A DNA stretch of 11,620 nucleotides, from assembly GCA_945860575.1 (NCBI GenBank), contig CAMAQQ010000018.1, forward strand, positions 1 to 11,620, in the 5' to 3' direction. Below are positions 1-6,885 of this stretch, piece by piece (position 1 is the first letter of the stretch; each line of letters begins with the position of its first letter). A program made the position numbers and the translations under genes. This DNA is from Ferrithrix thermotolerans DSM 19514 (GTDB lineage: Bacteria; Actinomycetota; Acidimicrobiia; Acidimicrobiales; Ilumatobacteraceae). Under the pieces are notes generated by a model, which was not told the DNA's origin, did not search any database, and saw only the letters and a list, made by a program, of their open reading frames with translations.

Positions 1-126
1 TGCCGCTAGCAATAATTCAAAACCTTTTTTATTGCAATAGTCACGCAAAATAATATTTTGCACGTGTTGCGGAGCCCTTTCGCCCATAAACGGACGAGCG
101 AATATATAGCCTCGCAACCTTTTCAT
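1..126 (-). CDS. LIC12192-type sporadic carbohydrate cluster protein, N-terminal part only
   Basis: The first 42 codons of a gene that continues past the left edge. It was found by reading the minus strand from the ATG at 124-126, which overlaps the stop of the upstream dioxygenase gene in an ATGA arrangement. The protein begins MKRLRGYIFARPFMGER and continues with APQHVQNIILRDYC. From memory this strongly resembles the start of the 'sporadic carbohydrate cluster protein, LIC12192 family', whose members begin with RGYIFSRPFMGERVPQ-like sequence. The biochemical role of that family is not known to me; it is named for its patchy occurrence in carbohydrate biosynthesis clusters. The reading frame is open and in phase to base 1. 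Translational coupling to the dioxygenase is very likely. The family call rests on a short N-terminal match and the matching neighbour. Confidence 0.8.
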   Translation of the reverse strand, partial: MKRLRGYIFARPFMGERAPQHVQNIILRDYCNKKGFELLLAA

Positions 127-920
127 GAGATTTTCGGAAGCTCGTATGACATACCACGCCGAGATGCTGGGCGTAAGGTGATCGGCTCAAAAAATTCACC
201 AGGTTTCTTATCGCCGTATGGAGTGAACACACCCTTGAAGCGGCAGTTCATCGACCAGCGAGTTTCAGTTTCTTCGTTTAGACGATTGCCATGTGGGAGC
301 GACTGATCAAAGACCAATACCTGACCACTTTTAACTTCAAGCCATTTAACTTCAGTTTTAATTGAATCAAAAATAGATTCGCTACTGCTACCCCCGCGCT
401 TGCTGAACTCATCTGAAAATTTTGCAGACTGAGTTGGAGGCAACAAATACATCGCCTTTGTGCCAAAACAATTAACTAGCGGAAGCCAAACCACAACCTC
501 AAATGGCGAGTCACCAGACCAGGTGTCTGCATGGACCGGCAACAATGAACTTGTGTCATTCGGCATTTGAATGCTCAAGTTGATACGTTGCTGCATTGCA
601 AGTTCGTTGCCAACAATTGCCTCTAAATATGGCTTGGCCAAACGAAAGTACATCAAGCGAAATTCTGAAAGTGCGTTTAAACCTTGTATCACTTTTAATC
701 TGAAGTCATTTAGTTTTGACGGTTCAACAAGATTGTGAATTTCGTTCAAGAACTTTTCGTTATCTGCTGGTGGTTCGATGTTTAGAGCAACCGCCGCAAC
801 ATTGGCTGAACTTTTCTGAATCCACTTAAATGCTTCTTTGTCTGCATTCGGTCTAATTATGTAACCAAGGTCTAAATATTCGTTAGCAATTGCGAGATCT
901 TCATCTGAAGTGAATACCAC
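123..920 (-). CDS. 2OG-Fe(II) dioxygenase of a sporadic carbohydrate cluster
   Basis: A 265-residue cytoplasmic protein of the phytanoyl-CoA dioxygenase-like, 2-oxoglutarate/Fe(II) type. The iron triad is visible: H130-x-D132 (VHADTW) and H210 (SLPHGN). R221, eleven residues after the distal histidine, is the candidate 2-oxoglutarate carboxylate ligand. The order and spacing fit a double-stranded beta-helix enzyme, which would hydroxylate or otherwise oxidise a carbon centre using O2 and 2-oxoglutarate. The C-terminal tract (RFKGVFTPYGDKKPGE) and its partner next door match what I recall as 'sporadic carbohydrate cluster 2OG-Fe(II) oxygenase'. The substrate is unknown; a sugar or sugar-linked intermediate is inferred from context. 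The start is GTG at 918-920, supported by GGAGG six to seven bases upstream. The gene lies two bases after transketolase C, and its stop overlaps the next start by 4 bp. Confidence 0.85.
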   Translation of the reverse strand: MVFTSDEDLAIANEYLDLGYIIRPNADKEAFKWIQKSSANVAAVALNIEPPADNEKFLNEIHNLVEPSKLNDFRLKVIQGLNALSEFRLMYFRLAKPYLEAIVGNELAMQQRINLSIQMPNDTSSLLPVHADTWSGDSPFEVVVWLPLVNCFGTKAMYLLPPTQSAKFSDEFSKRGGSSSESIFDSIKTEVKWLEVKSGQVLVFDQSLPHGNRLNEETETRWSMNCRFKGVFTPYGDKKPGEFFEPITLRPASRRGMSYELPKIS

Positions 921-922
921 AA

Positions 923-1849
923 CTAGCCTCCAAGCTTTTTCATCATCGCACCTACCAAGGTATCCGACGTGATTCCCCAGTGCTTCAATAGCGAATTTTG
1001 ACTGCCATACTCAGTTGCAAATTTGTCAGGTATGCCTACTCGCACAATCTTTGGTAATAATTCTGGACGAAGGTCACTGCATGTTTCTAGCAGTGCCGAA
1101 CCGAGACCACCGTTAACGATGTGCTCTTCGACTGTGACTACTGCTTTCACATTTTCAATCGCAGAAATCACACCAGCAGCATCAAACGGTTTAATCGTGT
1201 GCATGTGAACTACGCCGACATTGACTCCGTCTATTTTTAATACTTCTGCGGTCTCTAATGCAAGTTGAGTCATCACACCAGTCGTGACGAACATTCCATC
1301 AGTACCGCTTCGCATCAGGATTAATTTGCCTAATTCAAAACCATTTTTCTCTTCGCTAACAATTTTGTCGCCACCTTTGCCGAGACGAATATAAATAGGA
1401 TGAGGCCACTCAAGAGTTGACATCATTAAACGATTCATTTCGTCTGCATCACAAGGTGCTACTACTGCCATATTCGGTAACGCTCGCATAATCGCTATGT
1501 CTTCAATCGCCAAATGCGTTGGCCCAAGCGGCGCATAAACCCCGCCACCACCATTAGCGATCAGACGAACTGGCAAATCATGAATACAAAGATCTACTGC
1601 TACTTGTTCATAACAACGTCGCGTTAGAAAAGTCGCAATGGTATTCACATAAGGGATAAAGCCTTCCATCGCCAAACCAGCAGCCATACCGACGATGTAT
1701 TGCTCACTCACACCTTCCATGAAGAACCTTTGTGGAAATTCAGTTTTCATTTTGTCAAGCACACCAGGCCCGAGGTCAGAGCCGACGAACACAACCCGTT
1801 CGTCAATTTTGGCGAGTTTGTAGACACAATCAAGTGCAGTTTTACGCAT
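923..1849 (-). CDS. Transketolase, C-terminal subunit (Pyr and C-terminal domains)
   Basis: A 308-residue protein carrying the pyrimidine-binding and C-terminal domains of transketolase, the second half of a split enzyme. The conserved E49 in MEGVSEQ is the glutamate that activates the thiamine diphosphate aminopyrimidine ring in this superfamily. GPTHLAIED (109-117) provides the conserved histidine next to the substrate site. The C-terminal domain begins near residue 180, and EEHIVNGGLGSALLE (241-255) is typical. With the neighbouring N-terminal subunit it should form a ThDP/Mg-dependent enzyme moving two-carbon ketol units between sugar phosphates. A 1-deoxyxylulose-phosphate-synthase-like or other specialised ligase activity cannot be excluded. 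GGTGAT at 1855-1860 is a plausible ribosome site for the ATG. The split arrangement in a glycan cluster suggests a dedicated, non-housekeeping copy. Confidence 0.9.
   Translation of the reverse strand: MRKTALDCVYKLAKIDERVVFVGSDLGPGVLDKMKTEFPQRFFMEGVSEQYIVGMAAGLAMEGFIPYVNTIATFLTRRCYEQVAVDLCIHDLPVRLIANGGGGVYAPLGPTHLAIEDIAIMRALPNMAVVAPCDADEMNRLMMSTLEWPHPIYIRLGKGGDKIVSEEKNGFELGKLILMRSGTDGMFVTTGVMTQLALETAEVLKIDGVNVGVVHMHTIKPFDAAGVISAIENVKAVVTVEEHIVNGGLGSALLETCSDLRPELLPKIVRVGIPDKFATEYGSQNSLLKHWGITSDTLVGAMMKKLGG
926..931 (-). promoter_or_regulatory. Strong Shine-Dalgarno site for the dioxygenase gene
   Basis: GGAGGC on the minus strand, lying in the last codons of transketolase C, five bases before the GTG start at 920. 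It is the best ribosome-binding site in the operon and decides in favour of the GTG start. Confidence 0.7.
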
Positions 1850-1894
1850 TAGAGATCACCATTTTCAAAGTTGTATAAAAAAGAAATAGTTTCA

Positions 1895-2695
1895 TTAGAG
1901 GCAGTCGTACATCTGTTGAATATCAGTTTCTGTCATTCCTGATTTGTGATGCCATTCAGGGTTTCCCTCAGCGAACGGAAATCCTTTACCTTTAATCGTG
2001 TGACAGATTATTGCCGAAGGTGCACTATCTGAAAAAGGTAACTTTTTGAAAATTTCTTCAAGTGCTGCGACATCATGACCATCAACTTCGTGAGTTACAA
2101 AACCAAAACTCTTAAACTTGTCAACAAGTGGTTCAAGATCCAAAACTTCTGATGTCTTGCCATAACTTTGCAACTTGTTGTAATCCACCATCACGGTCAA
2201 ATTTGACAGCTTGTGCTTAGAGGCCGCCATACCCGCCTCCCAATTCGAACCTTCGTTTATTTCGCCATCACCAGTTAAAACAAAAACTCGGCTACTGCGT
2301 TTTTGCAGACGCATCGCAAGTGCGAGCCCAACTGCGATTGGCAAACCATGACCAAGTGCTCCGGTTGACGCTTCTACCCCTGGCACTTTGCCGCGCTCTG
2401 GGTGGCCACCGAGCCGAGAAGTCGGTCGACAAAAACTCTCAAGTTCGCTAATTGGGAGAAAACCTTTGTCCGCCAAAATCGCATATAAAGCGAGGCACCC
2501 GTGACCTTTGCTTAATACAAATCGATCGCGATCAGTCGACTCAGGGTTTTTCGCATCATATTTAAGCACCGAGTCGTACAGCACTCGCAAAATCTCAATC
2601 ATTGACATTGATGACCCGAGGTGACCTCGCCCGCCGCCACGCATCGCGTCAATTACGTATCTGCGCAATAATTTCGATCGGTCATCCATTGGCAT
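1895..2695 (-). CDS. Transketolase, N-terminal subunit (ThDP pyrophosphate-binding domain)
   Basis: A 266-residue PP domain of a split transketolase. The ThDP motif is clear: GDGEINEGSNWEAGM starts at residue 142 and closes with the Asn of VMVDYNK near 173. Also present are GHLGSS (24-29), LSKGHG (61-66) and TGALGHGLPIAVGLA (111-125), all conserved in transketolase N-terminal halves. The length is usual for the stand-alone subunit. It should pair with the next gene to rebuild a full transketolase. Its ATG overlaps the stop of the HAD-APH gene by one base (TAATG), which implies coupled translation. A second ATG at codon 3 is an equally possible start. A 45-bp gap, the largest within the operon, separates it from the C-terminal subunit gene; I see no terminator or promoter in it. 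Confidence 0.9.
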   Translation of the reverse strand: MPMDDRSKLLRRYVIDAMRGGGRGHLGSSMSMIEILRVLYDSVLKYDAKNPESTDRDRFVLSKGHGCLALYAILADKGFLPISELESFCRPTSRLGGHPERGKVPGVEASTGALGHGLPIAVGLALAMRLQKRSSRVFVLTGDGEINEGSNWEAGMAASKHKLSNLTVMVDYNKLQSYGKTSEVLDLEPLVDKFKSFGFVTHEVDGHDVAALEEIFKKLPFSDSAPSAIICHTIKGKGFPFAEGNPEWHHKSGMTETDIQQMYDCL

Positions 2696-4302
2696 TACAA
2701 AACAGTCCGGTCTGCATTCTTCAACATCGACTTTGCTTTCTCCAATTGTTTTAACTGTGCGCCACGAATATCAGATTGCATTCTACTCTGTGCGTTTAAT
2801 CTGTTCTTTATTTTGTCGGCTCTGTATTCATTTAACATAATTAATGCCCATCTAATTGCGTATAACGGATAGAGAGCATTCAAACGCATACCAAAGTTCG
2901 AATCGTCTGCGAACAGCTTTTTGGCCTCGCTGATCCAACGCTGCTGTGCGCTCTCGGCAAGAGACATTCCAGGATGTAAACAAACGTCAGCCGTCAGTTT
3001 GACAGGATCATCCCAGCCAAAATATTCAAAATCGAAAAATACAAGATCACCTTGAGGCGTGGCGATTGCGTTATGCAAGCCAAAATCAGACGGACTCAAA
3101 GTCCAATATTTTTGATCAAGAATTGCGTCATAATCGTCAAGCATCAATTGACGAGTGTTCTCAATACTTCTAGCCAGAGTGGGTGAAAGATCTTCATCAA
3201 TGAACTCTCGCAGTGCAGAATCTTCTACCGATTTTAGTGCAGTGAGCCGATTATTAATTTGATTTTCAATAAATAACGGATTCAAGCATGCTTCTGTTGC
3301 TAACCCAAACTCGTTTCCTGAAGTGATGGCGCGACTGGCTTGGTGCAGATTTTTAATAAAACTTGCAGCCTGATCAAGATGTACTTGGTTTTGGGGATCT
3401 GCTGGTGCGCCATCTATCCACTCAATTAAAGACCAGTTGAGTTCTGAGTCTGTTTGTACTGGTTTTGGAACCCGCATCTTATTTTGTTGAAGAAAATTCA
3501 ACGCCTGCCACTCGGCGTTGCGACGCAAGCGATTATCAACTGCCAAGTCGGGATACACCTTAAGCGCAATAGAACCATCGCTAGTTTCAACACGGAAAAT
3601 TTTGCTGTTGCCACGACCCTCAACGCGTTGCACCGATGTGCAATTCAACTCTGGGCAAATAAATTTAGCGCCTGCCAATATGACACTCGAATCAATTTCG
3701 CCAAACAATTCGTCACCGACTTCACGCCACGAGAGCATCGTTGATATTTCTTGATTTGTCGAGGTCGCGTATCCAAACAGAATTTTCTTAGTTTCCTTTG
3801 GAAACGATTTGTCACTTAATACTTCATCTAAATCATCAATGAATACATCAAGTTTTAGTTCAGCGATTTTATTAATTTTCTCATCACGAGTTTCGGCATA
3901 AAAAACATTCTGCAATTGAATTTTTGAATCAGAGTCACCAACGAGTTTCTGGCTAATCAGCCAGTTTGTTGCAGCTTGGCGAAGCGGTGTGCGCGATTCG
4001 TCAAAGTGTCCGAGTTGCGTTTTATGACTGACGATGAAAACTTCATTGTTGCCTGACAACGCCCGCAATACAAACTCGAATACCCCGGAATACAGAGAAG
4101 CAAGATCAATGAACTTTCCGTAGACCAAACCCTGAACTTTTTGCCATGCAGTTTCACCGTCAGGCTGTTTAAGCAGATCAAGTTTCAAGTCACGCTTATT
4201 TAGAGTTTCAGTCCCATAACCAAGAATTCGTGCAACCTCTGGAAACGCTTGGTCGTAATTAGCAATCGTGTTATCAAAATCGAGGCCGATCCTCAATATC
4301 AC
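2695..4302 (-). CDS. HAD-family phosphatase fused to APH/choline-kinase-like phosphotransferase
   Basis: A 535-residue two-domain protein. Residues 1 to about 200 look like a haloacid-dehalogenase hydrolase: DFDNT (D8 and D10) is motif I, the nucleophile and acid/base pair; VSHKT (91-95) fits motif II; FIDDLDE (155-161) fits motif IV. Residues about 210-535 look like an aminoglycoside phosphotransferase/choline kinase fold: K248 in ALKVY is the candidate ATP lysine, IEWIDG (293-298) is the hinge region, SPSDFGLHN (403-411) is the catalytic loop with D406, and DFE (424-426) is the metal-binding triad. The catalytic loop starts with Ser where many relatives have His. The two domains have opposite chemistry, so the protein may exchange phosphate position or act on two steps of one pathway; the substrate is unknown. 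The start is GTG at 4300-4302, overlapping the upstream stop by 4 bp. Earlier in-frame starts are not needed because motif I is close to the start. Confidence 0.85.
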   Translation of the reverse strand: MILRIGLDFDNTIANYDQAFPEVARILGYGTETLNKRDLKLDLLKQPDGETAWQKVQGLVYGKFIDLASLYSGVFEFVLRALSGNNEVFIVSHKTQLGHFDESRTPLRQAATNWLISQKLVGDSDSKIQLQNVFYAETRDEKINKIAELKLDVFIDDLDEVLSDKSFPKETKKILFGYATSTNQEISTMLSWREVGDELFGEIDSSVILAGAKFICPELNCTSVQRVEGRGNSKIFRVETSDGSIALKVYPDLAVDNRLRRNAEWQALNFLQQNKMRVPKPVQTDSELNWSLIEWIDGAPADPQNQVHLDQAASFIKNLHQASRAITSGNEFGLATEACLNPLFIENQINNRLTALKSVEDSALREFIDEDLSPTLARSIENTRQLMLDDYDAILDQKYWTLSPSDFGLHNAIATPQGDLVFFDFEYFGWDDPVKLTADVCLHPGMSLAESAQQRWISEAKKLFADDSNFGMRLNALYPLYAIRWALIMLNEYRADKIKNRLNAQSRMQSDIRGAQLKQLEKAKSMLKNADRTVL

Positions 4303-5282
4303 GCCAACTTTTCAGATTGGATTCGCTTGATATTGAAGTATTTGTCATCGGTCAATGAGTCTGGCAACAGACCACCTTCAAGTGCAGTCTTCATGTCAAC
4401 AATTGCGTCTCTAATTGTGTGTTGAGGAACGAAGCCGAGTGTTTTTGAAATTTTTTGAGATGAAATATGGTACGAACGATTGTCGTCTGACGGCGAAGTT
4501 ACTAGTTCTACATCATCGCCCATTACATCTCGAACCGAAAGTGCGAGTTCTTCAACGCTTTGATTTTCGTATCCAGCATTGAAAATCTCGCCAGCGATCA
4601 ATTCTTTCGGAGCGTTCAATAACACGACGTACGCTTCAACCATGTCGGCGATGTGAATATTCGGGCGAAGTTGCTGACCGCCAAATACTGTAATTTTTCG
4701 CTTGTGAAAAGCCAAGTTCGAAAGAATATTGACAACAACATCAAGTCGCTGCCGACGCGAATAGCCACAGACAGTTGCTGGACGGATTGTCACAGTCGTG
4801 AAATTATCTGACTGATATTCTGCGATAATTTTTTCACAGTCGGCCTTGAACTTTGAATAATCAGTTAAGGGCTCAAGCGACATATCTTCTGAAACGTTCG
4901 GCTCACTTTTCACGCCATAAACAGACGATGATGACGCATAGATAAATCGACTGACACCACTTGCTTTGCTGATCTCAACCAATGGCCTGAACGCATCAAG
5001 GTTTATCGAGCGACCGAGTTCTGGATCTAAGTCAACACTTGGGTCGTTCGAAATACAAGCCAAGTGAATTACAACATCATGACCAGGAATTTCGGCTTTC
5101 AATAATTTCTGATCACGAATATCGCCCTTAACCATTTTTAGGTTTGGGTGAGCGTCAATTACATCATCACCAAACCACATCAAATCAATGACTGTCACCG
5201 AGTGACCATCTTTGAGAAGTCGTGGCACCAACATTGAGCCCACGTATCCGGCGCCGCCAGTGATAAATATTTTATTTGTCAT
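4299..5282 (-). CDS. NAD-dependent sugar epimerase/dehydratase (extended SDR), second copy
   Basis: A 327-residue extended short-chain dehydrogenase/reductase. The Rossmann motif is GGAGYVG (9-15), with D33 ending beta-2 and favouring NAD(H). The catalytic set is SSSS (117-120) and Y142-x-x-x-K146 (YSKFK). RPNIHIADMVEAY near 206 is the usual C-terminal substrate-domain motif. It probably epimerises, dehydrates or reduces a nucleotide-linked sugar; the exact reaction is not readable from sequence. The ATG at 5280-5282 is chosen because it sits four residues before the first Rossmann strand. A frame upstream to 5366 adds 28 residues of non-SDR sequence, read out of the preceding gene. The start overlaps the preceding epimerase by 11 bp. 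It is clearly diverged from that neighbour, so the pair is not a recent duplication. Confidence 0.88.
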   Translation of the reverse strand: MTNKIFITGGAGYVGSMLVPRLLKDGHSVTVIDLMWFGDDVIDAHPNLKMVKGDIRDQKLLKAEIPGHDVVIHLACISNDPSVDLDPELGRSINLDAFRPLVEISKASGVSRFIYASSSSVYGVKSEPNVSEDMSLEPLTDYSKFKADCEKIIAEYQSDNFTTVTIRPATVCGYSRRQRLDVVVNILSNLAFHKRKITVFGGQQLRPNIHIADMVEAYVVLLNAPKELIAGEIFNAGYENQSVEELALSVRDVMGDDVELVTSPSDDNRSYHISSQKISKTLGFVPQHTIRDAIVDMKTALEGGLLPDSLTDDKYFNIKRIQSEKLA

Positions 5283-6264
5283 TGCTACCAAGATACTTGA
5301 ACCAGTCTTCTGTCGCCGTTGCAATCGTGGCGGGCGTCCAAACTGGTGCTGACTTCCAATAATCAATATTCGCTAGAACATTGTCAACGCCTTGCTTGAT
5401 ATCAACTTTTGGTTGCCATTTCAGTTCACGGCGAATTTTCGTGATATCGGCGAATGTGCAGTCGGGCTCACCAGGACGCTTAGGAATATACGTGACTTCT
5501 CCACCGAGAAGTTCAACTAGGCGATTCACCGAAACAGTTTCACCGCTACCGACATTAAAGATCTCTTCGCAAACTGAACTTTGTGCTGCCGTCAAAAATG
5601 CATTGGCAACATCGGTTACATACGTAAAATCTCTCGTTTGCGTGCCGTCGCCAACAACAGTGAAAGGCTTGTTCGCTAATTTTTGTGCGAGGAACACACC
5701 TAATACGGCGCCATAGGTGCCAGAAGTTCGTGACCTCGGACCGTAGACGTTAAACAGACGCAATGCAATTGCTGGCAAGTTATATAACTGCGCCCAGTGC
5801 ATCACAAGTTCTTCACCTAGTCGTTTTGTTAACGCATACGGATATTGCGGCGAAATCTCGGCGGCTTCTGAAGTCGGATACTTATCTGGAATTCCGTAAC
5901 ACGACGACGAGGCAGCATAGACAAATCGGTTGACGCCAGCATTTTTTGCAGCCTCTAAAACATTAAATGTGCCGTCAACATTGGCCTGAAAATAATCTGC
6001 GGGCCGTTGAATACTTGGCACGATGTCGGCAAGTGCGCCAAGGTGAAACACCCAGTCAGCATCTTGAAAAAGTTTTTGCCAACTACCTGGCTTTGCGAAA
6101 TCTGCCTCGACTAACTCGACTTGCCCAGCAACATGTGCAAGATTTTCTGGCCGACCAGTTGAATAATTATCAATTACTCGAACAACGATATTTTCGGCAA
6201 GTAAAGCATCTACGAGATGGCTACCAATGAAGCCCGCGCCGCCTGTAACTATTGCAGTCGTCAT
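5272..6264 (-). CDS. NAD-dependent sugar epimerase (UDP-glucose 4-epimerase-like extended SDR), first copy
   Basis: A 330-residue extended SDR. GGAGFIG (8-14) binds the dinucleotide, and D32 in VIDNYSTGR favours NAD. SSS (119-121) with Y143-x-x-x-K147 (YALTK) is the catalytic set. FNVYGPR (171-177) and DGTQTRDFTYVTDVA (206-220) are hallmarks of UDP-hexose 4-epimerases and their relatives. The closest functional guess is a 4-epimerase or 4,6-dehydratase on a nucleotide sugar, acting in the cytoplasm. IFNVGSG (235-241) is the usual C-terminal motif. It lies 16 bp after the SIS gene. No good Shine-Dalgarno site is seen before the ATG, so coupling to the SIS gene is likely. Its last codons overlap the next epimerase gene. 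Confidence 0.9.
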   Translation of the reverse strand: MTTAIVTGGAGFIGSHLVDALLAENIVVRVIDNYSTGRPENLAHVAGQVELVEADFAKPGSWQKLFQDADWVFHLGALADIVPSIQRPADYFQANVDGTFNVLEAAKNAGVNRFVYAASSSCYGIPDKYPTSEAAEISPQYPYALTKRLGEELVMHWAQLYNLPAIALRLFNVYGPRSRTSGTYGAVLGVFLAQKLANKPFTVVGDGTQTRDFTYVTDVANAFLTAAQSSVCEEIFNVGSGETVSVNRLVELLGGEVTYIPKRPGEPDCTFADITKIRRELKWQPKVDIKQGVDNVLANIDYWKSAPVWTPATIATATEDWFKYLGSNDK

Positions 6265-6280
6265 GATAAATCTTGATTAT

Positions 6281-6850
6281 CTACTTGGCGCTATTTGCGC
6301 CATCGCAAAGCCACTGCATAATCATATGACCGATTATCAACTGCAAGTCTTCAGCGATTTGCATGTCATCTATTGCGAAATGCAATGGATGCTTTGCGAT
6401 ATCTTTGCATTTTCCACCGGAGAAACCAAGAATTGCAAAAGTTTCCATTCCGAGCTTGTTACCCATTTCAAGAGCGCGAACGATATTCGGCGAATTGCCG
6501 CTGCCTGAAAATACCAACAGCACATCACCAGAGTTTGCTTTGACGCGAAGTTGTTCGGCGTAAACCTCTTCGTATCCGATGTCGTTAGCAAGGCATGTCA
6601 AAACTGCCGAGTTTGCAGCGAGAGATTCAATCCGCAAACCTATGCCGCGCGTTAAACCTGCTCCATAAATGAAGTCATTAGCCAAGTGGATTGCATTGCC
6701 AGCGCTTCCACCGTTGCCGCAAAGGTAAATTGTTTTCTTCGTGTCCCATGCCTGCTTAAAAGCTGCAGCAAGTTCAGGAACTTGTTTGATCGCTGGAAGT
6801 GTCAATGCCCCTGCAAGTCGAGCCGAATAGTCAGTGATGTGTTGTTGCAT
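6281..6850 (-). CDS. SIS-domain sugar-phosphate isomerase, GmhA-like
   Basis: A 189-residue single SIS-domain protein, the size of sedoheptulose-7-phosphate isomerase. CGNGGSAGN (44-52) and SGSGNSPN (115-122) are the phosphosugar-binding loops. GYEEVY (92-97) carries the candidate catalytic glutamate. By rough alignment to E. coli GmhA, the metal-site positions are H55, D59 (Glu in E. coli), E167 (Gln in E. coli) and H175, so the metal site is related but altered. The likely reaction is aldose-ketose isomerisation of a sugar phosphate, sedoheptulose 7-phosphate being the best guess, which fits the transketolase genes downstream. DiaA-like regulatory SIS proteins are an alternative, but the setting argues for an enzyme. 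GGTAAC before the ATG is a weak ribosome site. A 35-bp gap separates it from the FAD oxidase gene. Confidence 0.85.
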   Translation of the reverse strand: MQQHITDYSARLAGALTLPAIKQVPELAAAFKQAWDTKKTIYLCGNGGSAGNAIHLANDFIYGAGLTRGIGLRIESLAANSAVLTCLANDIGYEEVYAEQLRVKANSGDVLLVFSGSGNSPNIVRALEMGNKLGMETFAILGFSGGKCKDIAKHPLHFAIDDMQIAEDLQLIIGHMIMQWLCDGANSAK

Positions 6851-6885
6851 AATTGTTACCCGTTCAGAAAATAATTGATTAGATT

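Noticed and set aside
1850..1894. 45-bp gap between the transketolase halves as a possible internal promoter or terminator
   Set aside because: It is AT-rich, but I see no stable hairpin and no convincing -35/-10 pair; it appears to be simple spacer with a ribosome site at its end.
5283..5366. An in-frame upstream start extending the second epimerase by 28 residues
   Set aside because: The extra residues (MIIGSQHQFGRPPRLQ and on) precede the Rossmann strand, resemble no SDR N-terminus and are read out of the upstream epimerase gene.
5381..5716. 111-codon open frame on the plus strand inside the first epimerase gene
   Set aside because: It is antisense to a well-supported enzyme gene, has no recognisable motif or ribosome site, and reflects reverse-strand codon bias.
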